Shown here piece by piece: positions 9,511 to 18,561 of a stretch of 64,000 bases of DNA (the first letter of the stretch is position 1; each line of letters opens with the position of its first letter). This DNA is from Paenibacillaceae bacterium (GTDB lineage: Bacteria; Bacillota; Bacilli; Paenibacillales; Paenibacillaceae): positions 372,001 through 436,000 of the forward strand of contig REGQ01000058.1 in the NCBI GenBank assembly GCA_004134985.1. Reading direction: 5' to 3'. The notes below the pieces were generated by a model. That model saw only the letters and a program-made list of their open reading frames with translations. It made no database searches and was not told where the DNA came from. Position numbers and translations under genes: made by a program.

Positions 9511-12500
9511 CTGTTAGGTGAAATTGATCCATTTAAAAAAATGAGTAAGCCACAAGTATTTTTATCGCGTCCGAATCGAACGATTGTTAGCAAAATAAAA
9601 GAAAAATACACGCCTAGAAAAAATGTTAAATTGGACGCAGTAAATGAGTTAACTTTTAAAATCCCAATTGAAATTGACATCAATCACATTTTAGAAAAAA
9701 ACCATAATTTAGAGTTAGTAAGAGAGAAATACCTGATTCTGTTGAAAGAAGGATTACATTCTGAGTGGTATGTCATCATCCAAATCAATGATATTGTTAC
9801 TGATTCTGAAAGCTACAAAGAAATAAAAGCAATGTCTCTCGCCTATGAGTTGAAATCAAAAACAATTAAAGGCTACTTGGCTGAATCTAAAGGGGCAAAC
9901 TATGTTCTCAATGAAATTCTAGCAGGGACTACGTGGAGTGTGGGTTCTCTCGATGCCGACTTTGAGTTATCCAAACGGACTTTTGAGTTTAACGATGGCA
10001 CTCTCTTAAATGCCTTATATCAAGTGGCTCAAACTTATAATGCCATTGTTACGTGGGATACGGTTAACAAAGAAGTCAATCTAATTAAGCCAGAACTCCA
10101 TGGGACAGATCGGGGATTAAGAATATCTCCAGCACAATATTTAAAAACGCTTGAAAAAGAATCTGATTCAGATGAACTAATAACTCGACTCAATCCTTAT
10201 GGTAAAGATGGTTTAACCATTCACGAAGTCACTGAGACAGGACAGGGGTATTTAGAGGATTTTAGTTATTACTTGTATCCATTTAATAGAGATGAAAATA
10301 AGAATGTAATTGAACAAAGCAACTATATGACAGATAGTCTATGTCACGCTATTTTAGACTATAAAGATAAAATTGCTGCTGTGGGTGTTCAGTTTAAAGA
10401 ATTAAGAGATCGCAGACTCTCAATCAATACGCTTATTAGGAAAAAAGAGTCTGATTTAATTGATTTGTTACGTGATGAAAAAGTTATAAATGACATTATG
10501 AGAAGTCAGCAGTTTCATGAACCACCACTGATGCAATTTGAGAAATATAATTTCTCAGGCTCGGCACGAAGTCATGAATTCAAACTGCTTAATTTTTTTC
10601 CATATGCTGCTTTTATAAAAACTTCGTCAGCCAATTTAATGGTCAAATTAAATGGAGTAATATGTCCTATCCCAACAAGTAATAAATGGATTATGCTTGG
10701 GAAAGTGAAAAATACAATCCAAATGACCATTGAAGTGACCAGTGCAAGTCCAGGGACAGAAATCTATATTCAGACGGCTTGTATTAGCGAAGACGAATAC
10801 ACATCACCGAATAATGGTGAATCGCTAGTTGACATTTACAATTTAGATCATAAAAAAATGCAGATCAGCGCACTACAAAGTGAATTAAGCATTGAAAACA
10901 ACAACAGAAATACGATTCTTAATGAAATTAAAGCAATTCAATTATCACTTTCTGACTCAAGTAATTTTTCAGAAGAACAGTTAAATGAACTCGCACCTTT
11001 TATTAACAATGGGGATTATAAGGATGAGAAGTTTATTGAAGCTGAAGACTTATTAAAAGCATCCTATGAGAAATTTGATGAGTATAAGACACCACAGATA
11101 TCATTAAAAATCGACATCGTAAATTTCTTGGACATCTTAGAAGAACAGGAGAATTGGAACAAGTTATATCTTGGCGATTATATTCAAGTGAAATATGATA
11201 AATTAGATATTTTCCTGTCTGCTAAAATTATTGAAATTGAGTATGACTATGACGAATCAAATATTACACTAACGATAGCGAACGTGAAAGAACTCAACGA
11301 CAATTCAAAAAAGCTGAAAGATTACTTACAAAAGGGTAGCAATGCAGCCACAATTGTAGATTCAAATAAGAAAAAATGGACTGAAGCTGTTGTTGATAGC
11401 TCAGAAATGAGCAGGCTCTTTGATCATTTTTGGGATAAGTACACCAATAAGATCAACATGGCCATTAATCAAACCGTTATTATTGATGATAAAGGGATAA
11501 CGGTTATTGATCCAGCTGATCCCAATCGTTTCTTACGTATGACAAATGGTGTTATCGGTTTAACTCGTAGTGGTGGATTGAAGTATGAGACTGCCATATC
11601 CGCAGATGGAATTATTGCGGAAATGGTATTGGGGAAACTTATCCTTGGACAACGAGTTACAATTGGTGATGAAAATGGCATATGGATGACTGAGGGGCCA
11701 CAAACAACCATCACTGACCGCTGTGGAAGAGAAGCAATGAAACTTGGACTACTTGAAACCGATCCTGATTTATACGGGTTGAGGATTAACCGTTATGATT
11801 CGAGTGATGCTTGTTCAGATACCATAGTAAATAAAATTCGTCTCACTTCAGAAGATGGGTTTGTTATCGAAAAGAAAAAAGAAATTGGATATGAAAATGT
11901 TGCATGGCTAGATAATAATGGTTTGTTAAATGTGAAAAAAATGCAGATTGATTATATGGACGGTCTGTTATCAAACGGAATAGAAATCGATAGCATTAAC
12001 GGAATCGTTATTACTCGTTCAGATAAAATTGTTCGTGCGAAATTTAATGCGATTGATGGTCTAGTTTTTGAGCGTTTTGAAAACAATCAATGGCGTAAGA
12101 AATTCTATTTTGAACCCAATGGTCGCTTCTACGCAGAAGATTTATACACAAAGAGATTGACTGTTGTAAACGATATGGATGATGTGCTTATTGATGCAAG
12201 AACGGATTACTTAAACATTGGTCGTTTCGAAACAATCATTGCTGATGGTAAGTTGACAGCTATTGAGAAGCTGACGCTCAAGCAGGAGTGGGAAACTATC
12301 CAAACAGAGTATCAAAAACTGATTCAGCAAGCGAATTTATACAAAACTTCAGTGCGAGACAATCATCAAACGACATTGGTTAATATTCCACCATTGACCA
12401 ATGCTTACAATCAATTATATTCCTATGTCGTGCCACTATTGGCAGATATGAGCGCAACAACTGCGATTGACAGAGATGAATTCAAAACTAAATTTCAGTC

Positions 12501-13617
12501 TTATTATGACCAAGTACAGCGCGTGATTAATGAAATCACAGATGCATTAAAGTGGAGTAGCTTGCAACTTGGTCAAGATTATAATAAGGTAGTCATCGAT
12601 GCGAAAGAAGGTATTGTCGTAACAAGAGGAGACAATGTTGTTAAAACAGTACTAAATGCGACAAAAGGCATCTCAATAGAAAGAAACAGTGTTCCAAAGT
12701 TTTATGTGGATACCAATGGTATTTTACATGCTGAAGATTTAATAGCGAAACGATTACGTATCACCACTGATCCGTTTGGTGGTGGAACAGATGATGATAT
12801 CTTAATTGATGCAGAGCAGAGATTGATTGATTTTAGTAAATTCAACTTGATCGTTGGAAAGCTAGGTGCGGATAATATTTCATCCGACATTATCACAGCA
12901 TCACAAGGATTTATCAGCTCACTTACAGCAAATAAATTAATGACTATAGGTAAGTCCGCTGAAAACACCTGGTCAAACTATATTCATATTGAAGACAATA
13001 GAGCCATGTGGACAACAGGTAAGGCTATCACTGGTTCTGGAGTGCATGAGACAAATTCAATGGGTGAACCATATTATTGGAAGGACGCTAATAGAAGTGG
13101 ATTAACGACTGAAGTTACTGCTTTTCCAGTAATGAAATATGAGTATGATGCTAAGGTGAAATTACTAATGGATTTTAAAGGAATTGGCGATGCAGCTTAC
13201 CCGCGGCAAATATTTGGATTAGGTGATGGTATCATTAAAGATCCATCCATTGACGATGGTTTGGGGAACTTTAAAAGTGGTAGAGGATTTATTGAGAAAC
13301 CAGCAGGGAGCTTTGACTTTGTTTATTATAATCAAAGTTTTGGACGTGAACGAAGCATGAGGTTTTTGGATGATGGAATTGATGTTTTTTGTGAAAATGC
13401 TAGAATTTCTATCGATTCAAAAGATTTTTATTCAAATGTCAGTGGAGAGTTACGATTAGCTCATGATAGCGGTTCTAACATTGAAATTTCATCAACAGGA
13501 ACAATTACTATCGAACATAAGAATGGAGCCAAGATTTCATTTCCTGCGAGTGGAAATATCAATATTGAAACCACTGGAGAAATTAATTTCAAAGGAAGTA
13601 AATATAATTTCCAATAA
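9511..13617 (+). CDS. Tail-associated (Tal / prophage endopeptidase-type) baseplate hub protein
   Basis: The N-terminal roughly 380 residues match the prophage tail endopeptidase (Tal) family that forms the tail tip hub, beginning near KPQVFLSRPNRTI and including beta strands typical of the gp27-like fold. The long remainder has coiled-coil and repeated beta segments (EGIVVTRGDNVVK-like units near 12,000 and 12,600) and a C-terminal IEISSTGTITIEH beta-strand region reminiscent of a tail spike needle. The start is decided by the ribosome binding site AAAGGAGGTG at 9496-9505. The first in-frame codon at proper spacing is CTG at 9511; the next ATG (9541) is 37 bases from it. Length is 1,368 residues if CTG is used. 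Confidence 0.87.
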   Translation: MLGEIDPFKKMSKPQVFLSRPNRTIVSKIKEKYTPRKNVKLDAVNELTFKIPIEIDINHILEKNHNLELVREKYLILLKEGLHSEWYVIIQINDIVTDSESYKEIKAMSLAYELKSKTIKGYLAESKGANYVLNEILAGTTWSVGSLDADFELSKRTFEFNDGTLLNALYQVAQTYNAIVTWDTVNKEVNLIKPELHGTDRGLRISPAQYLKTLEKESDSDELITRLNPYGKDGLTIHEVTETGQGYLEDFSYYLYPFNRDENKNVIEQSNYMTDSLCHAILDYKDKIAAVGVQFKELRDRRLSINTLIRKKESDLIDLLRDEKVINDIMRSQQFHEPPLMQFEKYNFSGSARSHEFKLLNFFPYAAFIKTSSANLMVKLNGVICPIPTSNKWIMLGKVKNTIQMTIEVTSASPGTEIYIQTACISEDEYTSPNNGESLVDIYNLDHKKMQISALQSELSIENNNRNTILNEIKAIQLSLSDSSNFSEEQLNELAPFINNGDYKDEKFIEAEDLLKASYEKFDEYKTPQISLKIDIVNFLDILEEQENWNKLYLGDYIQVKYDKLDIFLSAKIIEIEYDYDESNITLTIANVKELNDNSKKLKDYLQKGSNAATIVDSNKKKWTEAVVDSSEMSRLFDHFWDKYTNKINMAINQTVIIDDKGITVIDPADPNRFLRMTNGVIGLTRSGGLKYETAISADGIIAEMVLGKLILGQRVTIGDENGIWMTEGPQTTITDRCGREAMKLGLLETDPDLYGLRINRYDSSDACSDTIVNKIRLTSEDGFVIEKKKEIGYENVAWLDNNGLLNVKKMQIDYMDGLLSNGIEIDSINGIVITRSDKIVRAKFNAIDGLVFERFENNQWRKKFYFEPNGRFYAEDLYTKRLTVVNDMDDVLIDARTDYLNIGRFETIIADGKLTAIEKLTLKQEWETIQTEYQKLIQQANLYKTSVRDNHQTTLVNIPPLTNAYNQLYSYVVPLLADMSATTAIDRDEFKTKFQSYYDQVQRVINEITDALKWSSLQLGQDYNKVVIDAKEGIVVTRGDNVVKTVLNATKGISIERNSVPKFYVDTNGILHAEDLIAKRLRITTDPFGGGTDDDILIDAEQRLIDFSKFNLIVGKLGADNISSDIITASQGFISSLTANKLMTIGKSAENTWSNYIHIEDNRAMWTTGKAITGSGVHETNSMGEPYYWKDANRSGLTTEVTAFPVMKYEYDAKVKLLMDFKGIGDAAYPRQIFGLGDGIIKDPSIDDGLGNFKSGRGFIEKPAGSFDFVYYNQSFGRERSMRFLDDGIDVFCENARISIDSKDFYSNVSGELRLAHDSGSNIEISSTGTITIEHKNGAKISFPASGNINIETTGEINFKGSKYNFQ

Positions 13618-13682
13618 GGTTACTTTTTAGTTGTTCCTATCCGATATAGTAATTGTATAGATTATTATAAGGAGGATAAAAA

Positions 13683-14393
13683 ATGAAACGAAAATTACCA
13701 ATGTTTGTCGCAGGTACATTATTCGGACTGGCTATTTCAGTAGGATCTATTGCTGTTGCTGCTAATGCTGAGCTGGTAGCTAAAGTGTTTAACAGGAAAA
13801 TTGTTGTAGATGGGAAAGAATTAAAATTAGAGGATAAACCTTTGATTATTAACAACAAGACCTATTTACCAGTTCGAAATATTGCAGAGGGATTAGGATA
13901 CAATGTAACTCTCAATGAAAAGCAAATTGAATTAAAAACCAAAACAGTTGTTAACAACACAACCACGAATAACGATCAGAGTAAAGTATCGAATGACAAA
14001 GGAGAGTATGTAAAAGATTTGAATAATATTATCAAACACGAAGATAAGCTCGATGTCAATCGAATCAAATCAGCTATTGCGGCTAATGAATTCAGCATTA
14101 ACGTTCAGGACAAAGAAACAGGTTACTCTCTTATGCACTATGTTGTTCTGGAAAATGATTTCACTTTATATTCATACTTAAAAGCCAACAAAGCTAATTT
14201 TGAGCTTCAGGATAACGAGGGGAGAACACCTCTGCATATCTCCGTTATCGAAAAGAACAACTTGTACTTTGGCGAATTAACTAATGAATTTAGAGTGAAA
14301 ACAAAAACAAAAGACAATTACGGTAAAACTGCATCAGATTATGCAGAACAGAATTCAACATTCTTTAGAGCATTGAAAAACTATAAAGAATAA
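13683..14393 (+). CDS. Secreted stalk-domain and ankyrin-repeat protein
   Basis: Residues 1-28 form a signal peptide or membrane anchor (MKRKLPMFVAGTLFGLAISV, then an AVAANA-like cleavage site). Residues 35-85 match the copper amine oxidase N-terminal-like stalk domain (IVVDGKELKLEDKPLIINN, TYLPVRNIAEGLG) common on Paenibacillus cell surfaces. After a threonine/asparagine linker, residues 140-230 look like two ankyrin repeats, with TPLHISV as the clearest motif. It is not an obvious virion component. Between the hub gene and a terminator, with its own strong GGAGG site, it may be a lysogenic conversion factor or an accessory that alters the cell surface. Ligand and role are unknown. Confidence 0.75.
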   Translation: MKRKLPMFVAGTLFGLAISVGSIAVAANAELVAKVFNRKIVVDGKELKLEDKPLIINNKTYLPVRNIAEGLGYNVTLNEKQIELKTKTVVNNTTTNNDQSKVSNDKGEYVKDLNNIIKHEDKLDVNRIKSAIAANEFSINVQDKETGYSLMHYVVLENDFTLYSYLKANKANFELQDNEGRTPLHISVIEKNNLYFGELTNEFRVKTKTKDNYGKTASDYAEQNSTFFRALKNYKE

Positions 14394-14413
14394 TTAAACC
14401 TAAACACTCAAAG

Positions 14414-14441
14414 ACCTTATCTAATTTAGATGAGGTTTTTC
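14414..14441 (+). terminator. Rho-independent terminator after stalk/ankyrin gene
   Basis: Nine-base arms (14414-14422 and 14428-14436, one G-U pair) with a short loop are followed by a T run ending before the next gene. Confidence 0.8.
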
Positions 14442-14481
14442 TATGTTCAAGAGGAATAATACTACAGGGAAGGTGGAAAAA

Positions 14482-14721
14482 ATGGCGAGTGCAGTTAAAC
14501 CTATACAACATATGAGAGTTGAGTTTGAAGACGATCAGAAGGAAAAAGAGTTTCTCCAGTATGCTTTCGGTGAACAAAGAGCTGATAAAAGAACGCAAGA
14601 AATTACCAATATGATTAAATATTATAAGAGAGCAAAAGAAAAACAAAATATCCCTGTTAAATTTTCTTCGATGAGCAAACAAGATAAAGAAGAAAGCATA
14701 GATGCAATGAAGAATGAATGA
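14482..14721 (+). CDS. Small phage protein of unknown function
   Basis: The 79-residue charged protein starts at ATG 14482 after a GGAAGGTGG site; the upstream in-frame ATG at 14443 has no such site and overlaps the terminator tail. The sequence is lysine- and glutamate-rich and helical (FEDDQKEKEFLQYAF, MIKYYKRAKEKQNIP), with no membrane segment. I do not recognise a family. It is isolated between two terminators, so it may be expressed separately from the tail genes. Confidence 0.6.
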   Translation: MASAVKPIQHMRVEFEDDQKEKEFLQYAFGEQRADKRTQEITNMIKYYKRAKEKQNIPVKFSSMSKQDKEESIDAMKNE

Positions 14722-14763
14722 ATTTAAAGGAAATAAGTTTTCTGAATATGAATTATTCGATTA

Positions 14764-14793
14764 GATGCCATTTAAGAAGTGGCATCTTTTTTT
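14764..14793 (+). terminator. Rho-independent terminator upstream of the PAAR-like gene
   Basis: A perfect 7-bp stem (GATGCCA/TGGCATC) with a 9-base loop is followed by seven T. The ribosome binding site of the next gene begins 3 bases after the T run, so readthrough or a promoter within the hairpin region would be needed for that gene. Confidence 0.85.
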
Positions 14794-14813
14794 AATGGAA
14801 GGAGGTGTTCTTT

Positions 14814-15302
14814 TTGCCTGGAGTTGCAATTAATAATTCAAAAATAAAAGAAGTCATCAAACCCAATCATGTAACTTACACCATAAAGACTTGGCAGAAT
14901 ACTGGGCAGTGTCTTCAGTATGACCCGTTTACTGGACAATGCATAAATTGGCGTTATGACTTTCTGTTTTACTCTTATGGCCAAACTGGTGCGAAAATAA
15001 CAGGCTACGTTTCAACGCCTTCATCGAAAGCAACTGTTCAGGGGGTAAATGTAGCAAAAGTAGATGATACCACAATCGAAACTTGGGTAGCTCATCCACC
15101 TGTTCCAACATCCAACTCTCAGACTCAATATACAGATATCACTCCTGGTAGATCAGGGAGTGGACAAGGAAGAATAACGTCTGGAAGCTCAAAAAGTACG
15201 CTGAACGGAAAGAAAGTCGCATTGATTGGATCTGAGGTGACTACTCATCTTGGAGTAAAGACTACCATCGAAGATGGGAATACAAAGATAAATATGAACT
15301 GA
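14814..15302 (+). CDS. PAAR-like tail tip protein
   Basis: The 162-residue product has a C-terminal PAAR-like repeat: STLNGKKVALIGSEVTTHLG then a DGNTKINMN end, matching proteins that cap spikes or act as tail tip proteins. An internal segment (AKITGYVSTPSSKATVQGVN) resembles a second copy of the same strand pattern, so two PAAR-like halves are likely. Start: GGAAGGAGGTG ends 6-7 bases before TTG 14814, which gives MPGVAINNSK; the frame is also open to GTG 14805 within the binding site itself. A piercing or tip role is inferred from family and position after the hub gene. Confidence 0.75.
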   Translation: MPGVAINNSKIKEVIKPNHVTYTIKTWQNTGQCLQYDPFTGQCINWRYDFLFYSYGQTGAKITGYVSTPSSKATVQGVNVAKVDDTTIETWVAHPPVPTSNSQTQYTDITPGRSGSGQGRITSGSSKSTLNGKKVALIGSEVTTHLGVKTTIEDGNTKINMN

Positions 15303-15358
15303 TTTTAAGAATGAAATATAGATTTTATAGCACATATATTGAGAGAAGGTGAGTAACA

Positions 15359-16534
15359 ATTCCAAGTCTACAAACTTATTTAGATTATAATGATCCCGTA
15401 ATTTCGATATGGCGAACGAATAAACCAGGGGACGAATACAAGCAAAGAACTGACGATCTACCTGTAATCAATAACCTAATAACATTGCTTGAAATCCCTT
15501 CTGAATTTCACAAAGTACAAATTATAGGCTTCACAGAAATCGATCTGAACCAATTGAACAAAAAGAAATTCTTAGCGATTAATGAATTTATCGTTAATTA
15601 TTCAAATGGAGCTATTACTTTTCATGAACTACAGGATGGTAAATCTCTGGTTTGTTCCTATTATGGAAAAGGAATGATTATGTATCCTGCTTCTCGCATA
15701 TATGCAATGGCTAGTCGCAATCCAGATGTAGTTGTGACGTTACAGGACTTAATCAATGAAACACAAGAAAAGATTGCTCAACTTAGTTTAAAAATAGCAG
15801 AAGTCAATAATGTAATTCAAGAGGCAATAGAAGCTACAAGTCGTACTAACATAGCGGCAGACAATGCTCGAATTGCAACAGAAAATGCAGACAATGCAAC
15901 GAAGATAGCTTTAGACGCTGCTTCCAGTACCATTATGATTTATAAGAATCCAGTTGATACCTATGAAGAAATCATGACTACCTATCCCGATCCTGAAAAT
16001 GGCTGGAGAGTCATGGTAGCTACTACTGGTGATATATTCAGATTCAATTCAAATAATCATCAATGGGAGTTAGTCGATAATTGGACAAGAGGCTTGATAC
16101 CTATGGCATCTCTTATTGCAGATGGACTTTTTTCAAAAGAAGATTATACAAAACTTCTTAATATGGATGAACAAGTTTATGATCGTAGGGTTATTCAAAT
16201 CATAGTCAAATCCTCACCAATCACAGGTAAACACAATGTAATCGCAAGGTTTCCCTTCAATGGAAAGATAGCTGGCATCAAAGGTGTCTGTGCAATACCT
16301 GGTGATGAAGTTACGGAGATAGCAGTAGAAAAGACTAATGATATGACCAACTGGTTTAAAGTTACTGAAGACAATTTAGTTTTTGAGCCTCATTCGTACT
16401 TTGATAATGACACCATATCATTCGTGGATAATGAAGTCAGTGAAGGTGATTTATTTAGGCTAGAAGTTATTCGTACAGCACCTGAGATTCAGGATATCAC
16501 AGTTGAAATAATAATTGATACAACTAAAAAATAA
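15359..16534 (+). CDS. Baseplate/tail fibre protein (BppU-like N-terminus)
   Basis: The coding frame reaches back past the first TTG (15485) to an ATT codon at 15359, 5-7 bases after the strong site GAGAAGGTGAG; a TGA lies just upstream in frame, and no ATG, GTG or TTG exists between. The extra 42 residues (PSLQTYLDYNDPVISIWRT) look like a baseplate-upper-type attachment strand. A central helical segment with alanine/asparagine heptads (residues about 125-190) should form a trimeric coiled coil, and the C-terminal half is beta-rich. It probably anchors a fibre to the baseplate. Length 391 residues with the ATT start. Confidence 0.78.
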   Translation: MPSLQTYLDYNDPVISIWRTNKPGDEYKQRTDDLPVINNLITLLEIPSEFHKVQIIGFTEIDLNQLNKKKFLAINEFIVNYSNGAITFHELQDGKSLVCSYYGKGMIMYPASRIYAMASRNPDVVVTLQDLINETQEKIAQLSLKIAEVNNVIQEAIEATSRTNIAADNARIATENADNATKIALDAASSTIMIYKNPVDTYEEIMTTYPDPENGWRVMVATTGDIFRFNSNNHQWELVDNWTRGLIPMASLIADGLFSKEDYTKLLNMDEQVYDRRVIQIIVKSSPITGKHNVIARFPFNGKIAGIKGVCAIPGDEVTEIAVEKTNDMTNWFKVTEDNLVFEPHSYFDNDTISFVDNEVSEGDLFRLEVIRTAPEIQDITVEIIIDTTKK

Positions 16535-16553
16535 ATAAACGGAGGTTTGATAT

Positions 16554-17267
16554 ATGTCAACACCATTGGTTTCTTGGTTAAACAGTACTCACTCAGCAGA
16601 AGTAATAACTCCTTTTAATTTTGGGGTAATTGATGCTGGAGATAGAGGTAATCCTTATACATTCAACATTTGGAATAATAAAGGTGGAGCAACAGATGTA
16701 TCAAGAATGGAAGATTGCTCCATCACAACAAAGGACATGGATGGTGGTTTAGGCAATACCGCTGGTAAAGAAGTTCCAGTAGTTAGCGGCAATTGGTTTC
16801 ATGCCCAAATTGATTCATTAGGGGAGACAGACTTAACAGAACCATCATCTAAGATCGGCGCTGATTTTACAAAGCCTGTTGGCACAAATGGTACAACCAA
16901 GCATCGAAAAAGCCTAACCGCTGAAACTTGGGCTGTTTCCACTCCCTATACGATAGGAAAGGTAATTAAACCAATTACCCCAAATGGCTGGATTTATGAA
17001 TGCGTTCAAGCAGGAACATCAGGTTCAACAGCACCCGTTTGGAAGACTGACATTCAGGAAACGGTGTCGGATGGAGCTGTATTGTGGCAACCAATTAAAA
17101 TAGATCACAAACCTGGTGCGAAAGAAATTATGGGTGTTCAAAATGACGGAACACCAGGTAATAGCGCAGGTAATTTCATCACACTTACGTTGCAATGTGA
17201 GGTTCCTCTTAATGCTAATGCAGGTAGACAAAACTTTAAAGTTCGGCTATCTTATCGTCACACTTAA
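16554..17267 (+). CDS. Phage tail protein with carbohydrate-binding-like insert
   Basis: This 237-residue beta-rich protein carries at about residues 130-185 an insert of the form YTIGKVIKPxxxNGWIYECVQAGTSG...VLWQPI, closely like the modules of the 8203 protein. The surrounding sequence (GVIDAGDRGNPYTFNIWNNKGG at the N-terminus, split by the insert from a C-terminal ANAGRQNFKVRLSYRHT) resembles an immunoglobulin-like fold found in appendage proteins. A role in virion decoration or binding of host glycans is likely. GGAGG precedes the ATG, and a terminator follows the gene. Confidence 0.68.
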   Translation: MSTPLVSWLNSTHSAEVITPFNFGVIDAGDRGNPYTFNIWNNKGGATDVSRMEDCSITTKDMDGGLGNTAGKEVPVVSGNWFHAQIDSLGETDLTEPSSKIGADFTKPVGTNGTTKHRKSLTAETWAVSTPYTIGKVIKPITPNGWIYECVQAGTSGSTAPVWKTDIQETVSDGAVLWQPIKIDHKPGAKEIMGVQNDGTPGNSAGNFITLTLQCEVPLNANAGRQNFKVRLSYRHT

Positions 17268-17300
17268 AATAAAATAAATTATACATTAATGACACTGTTT

Positions 17301-17336
17301 AGGGCGAGAGAACTTATCTCTTGCCCTATTTTCTTT
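17301..17336 (+). terminator. Rho-independent terminator
   Basis: Eleven-base arms (17301-17311 and 17317-17327, one G-U pair) around a 5-base loop are followed by ATTTTCTTT. Confidence 0.88.
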
Positions 17337-17349
17337 GAGGAGGAATGAA

Positions 17350-17958
17350 ATGATTCTAGGTAATAAAGAGTTTACGTCTTCTCCCGTTAAGCAAAATTTT
17401 ATATGGGTTGCTGAATTCGCAGATGGTACCTATAAGACTGAATACAATCTAATTACACATCAGCCAAACAAATTTCAAGATATTGATAAAAATATGTTAG
17501 TAGCTTTCGGACTAATTGGTTCAGGCAGTCAAATTTACTTTGATGTTGGAAATGGAATTTTCACAGTAAATAAACATCGGCTAATGTTGTCTTATCAAGT
17601 TGGTGATATAGAATATGCAATTACAGGACGAACAGTTGTATATAATGATGTAATCACTTATAAGGAATCTGTAACAGATTTTGAAGTTCTCACAAAAGGA
17701 GCAGACTCATTACAAAGTCGCATTATGCAATTTAATGTTGGTTACAAAAAACAAATGGAATTTGACGATGTGAATATAGGTTTTCAGTGTGTTGCTGGTA
17801 TTCCACTGAATTCATCCATGATACTTCAATTTAAAATATCAGCTGATAAAGATATGCAAGGAAAACTGATTATTAGACGCAATGGACAAATTGTCGATAA
17901 AATTGATGCTCCACTACTTGGAGGTCATGCTTTACATGGTAATTGGACAGTGAAGTAA
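17350..17958 (+). CDS. Phage protein of unknown function (tail adhesion array)
   Basis: The ATG at 17350 follows GAGGAGG at proper distance; an in-frame upstream codon at 17335 lies in the terminator tail and is not used. The 202-residue product is beta-rich and soluble (AEFADGTYKTEYNLITHQ, VAFGLIGSGSQIYFDVGNGI) and without signal peptide. I do not recognise a domain. It heads the operon-like run of adhesion genes after a terminator, so it may start a separately controlled unit of fibre or baseplate parts. Confidence 0.62.
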   Translation: MILGNKEFTSSPVKQNFIWVAEFADGTYKTEYNLITHQPNKFQDIDKNMLVAFGLIGSGSQIYFDVGNGIFTVNKHRLMLSYQVGDIEYAITGRTVVYNDVITYKESVTDFEVLTKGADSLQSRIMQFNVGYKKQMEFDDVNIGFQCVAGIPLNSSMILQFKISADKDMQGKLIIRRNGQIVDKIDAPLLGGHALHGNWTVK

Positions 17959-17979
17959 CCAGAAATGAGGTGAAGTGTT

Positions 17980-18561
17980 ATGGCTACAAATGTGCAAGAA
18001 ATAGGAATTGAAATTGATTTATCGAGTGGTACTTTTATCAATACTGTATATAAAGACAATATGCTGCAACTTGTTAGTGATGGACAAGACGCCGATGGTA
18101 ATTCGATCTATGCTGAAACAGGTGAATGGGAATCTGAAATCATACTCATCAAAGATAAAATTAAAGCATTTAAAAACGTTGTTAAGACAGCGCACAAATC
18201 CGGTAACGCTTATACTGTTATATACACACAATCATCCGAGGACTCCTTCGAGTGGACAAATTACGTTGAAGTTGGTGAGGGTTACGAGATATTTAGTCCT
18301 GCTCAAAAATATGCCAGGATTAAAGTTGTATTCTATGCTGAGAAAGTAAATGCAAACTTCTTTGTTGATGATTTTAAAAACTCGAATAAATTTAACAATG
18401 AGTTTACGAACTATGATGATGGTAAATTGGAATTGAAGAAGGATTACACTTATAAGATGCTTAAAACAGTTGAATACGATGAAGGCTGTGTTTATGTGAA
18501 ACGAGTCCAAGTCAATGACTTTAAGAAAATAGATAAAATACGAGTACAAGGAGTGATTTAA
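17980..18561 (+). CDS. Phage tail array protein with shared C-terminal module
   Basis: The 193-residue product has a beta-rich N-terminal part and a C-terminus (YDEGCVYVKRVQVNDFKKID, then KIRVQGVI) that matches the last strands of the three discoidin proteins downstream. This suggests a common attachment or assembly element. Its stop overlaps the ATG of the next gene by one base (TAATG), so the two are translationally coupled. No known domain is recognised in the first 140 residues. Confidence 0.65.
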   Translation: MATNVQEIGIEIDLSSGTFINTVYKDNMLQLVSDGQDADGNSIYAETGEWESEIILIKDKIKAFKNVVKTAHKSGNAYTVIYTQSSEDSFEWTNYVEVGEGYEIFSPAQKYARIKVVFYAEKVNANFFVDDFKNSNKFNNEFTNYDDGKLELKKDYTYKMLKTVEYDEGCVYVKRVQVNDFKKIDKIRVQGVI

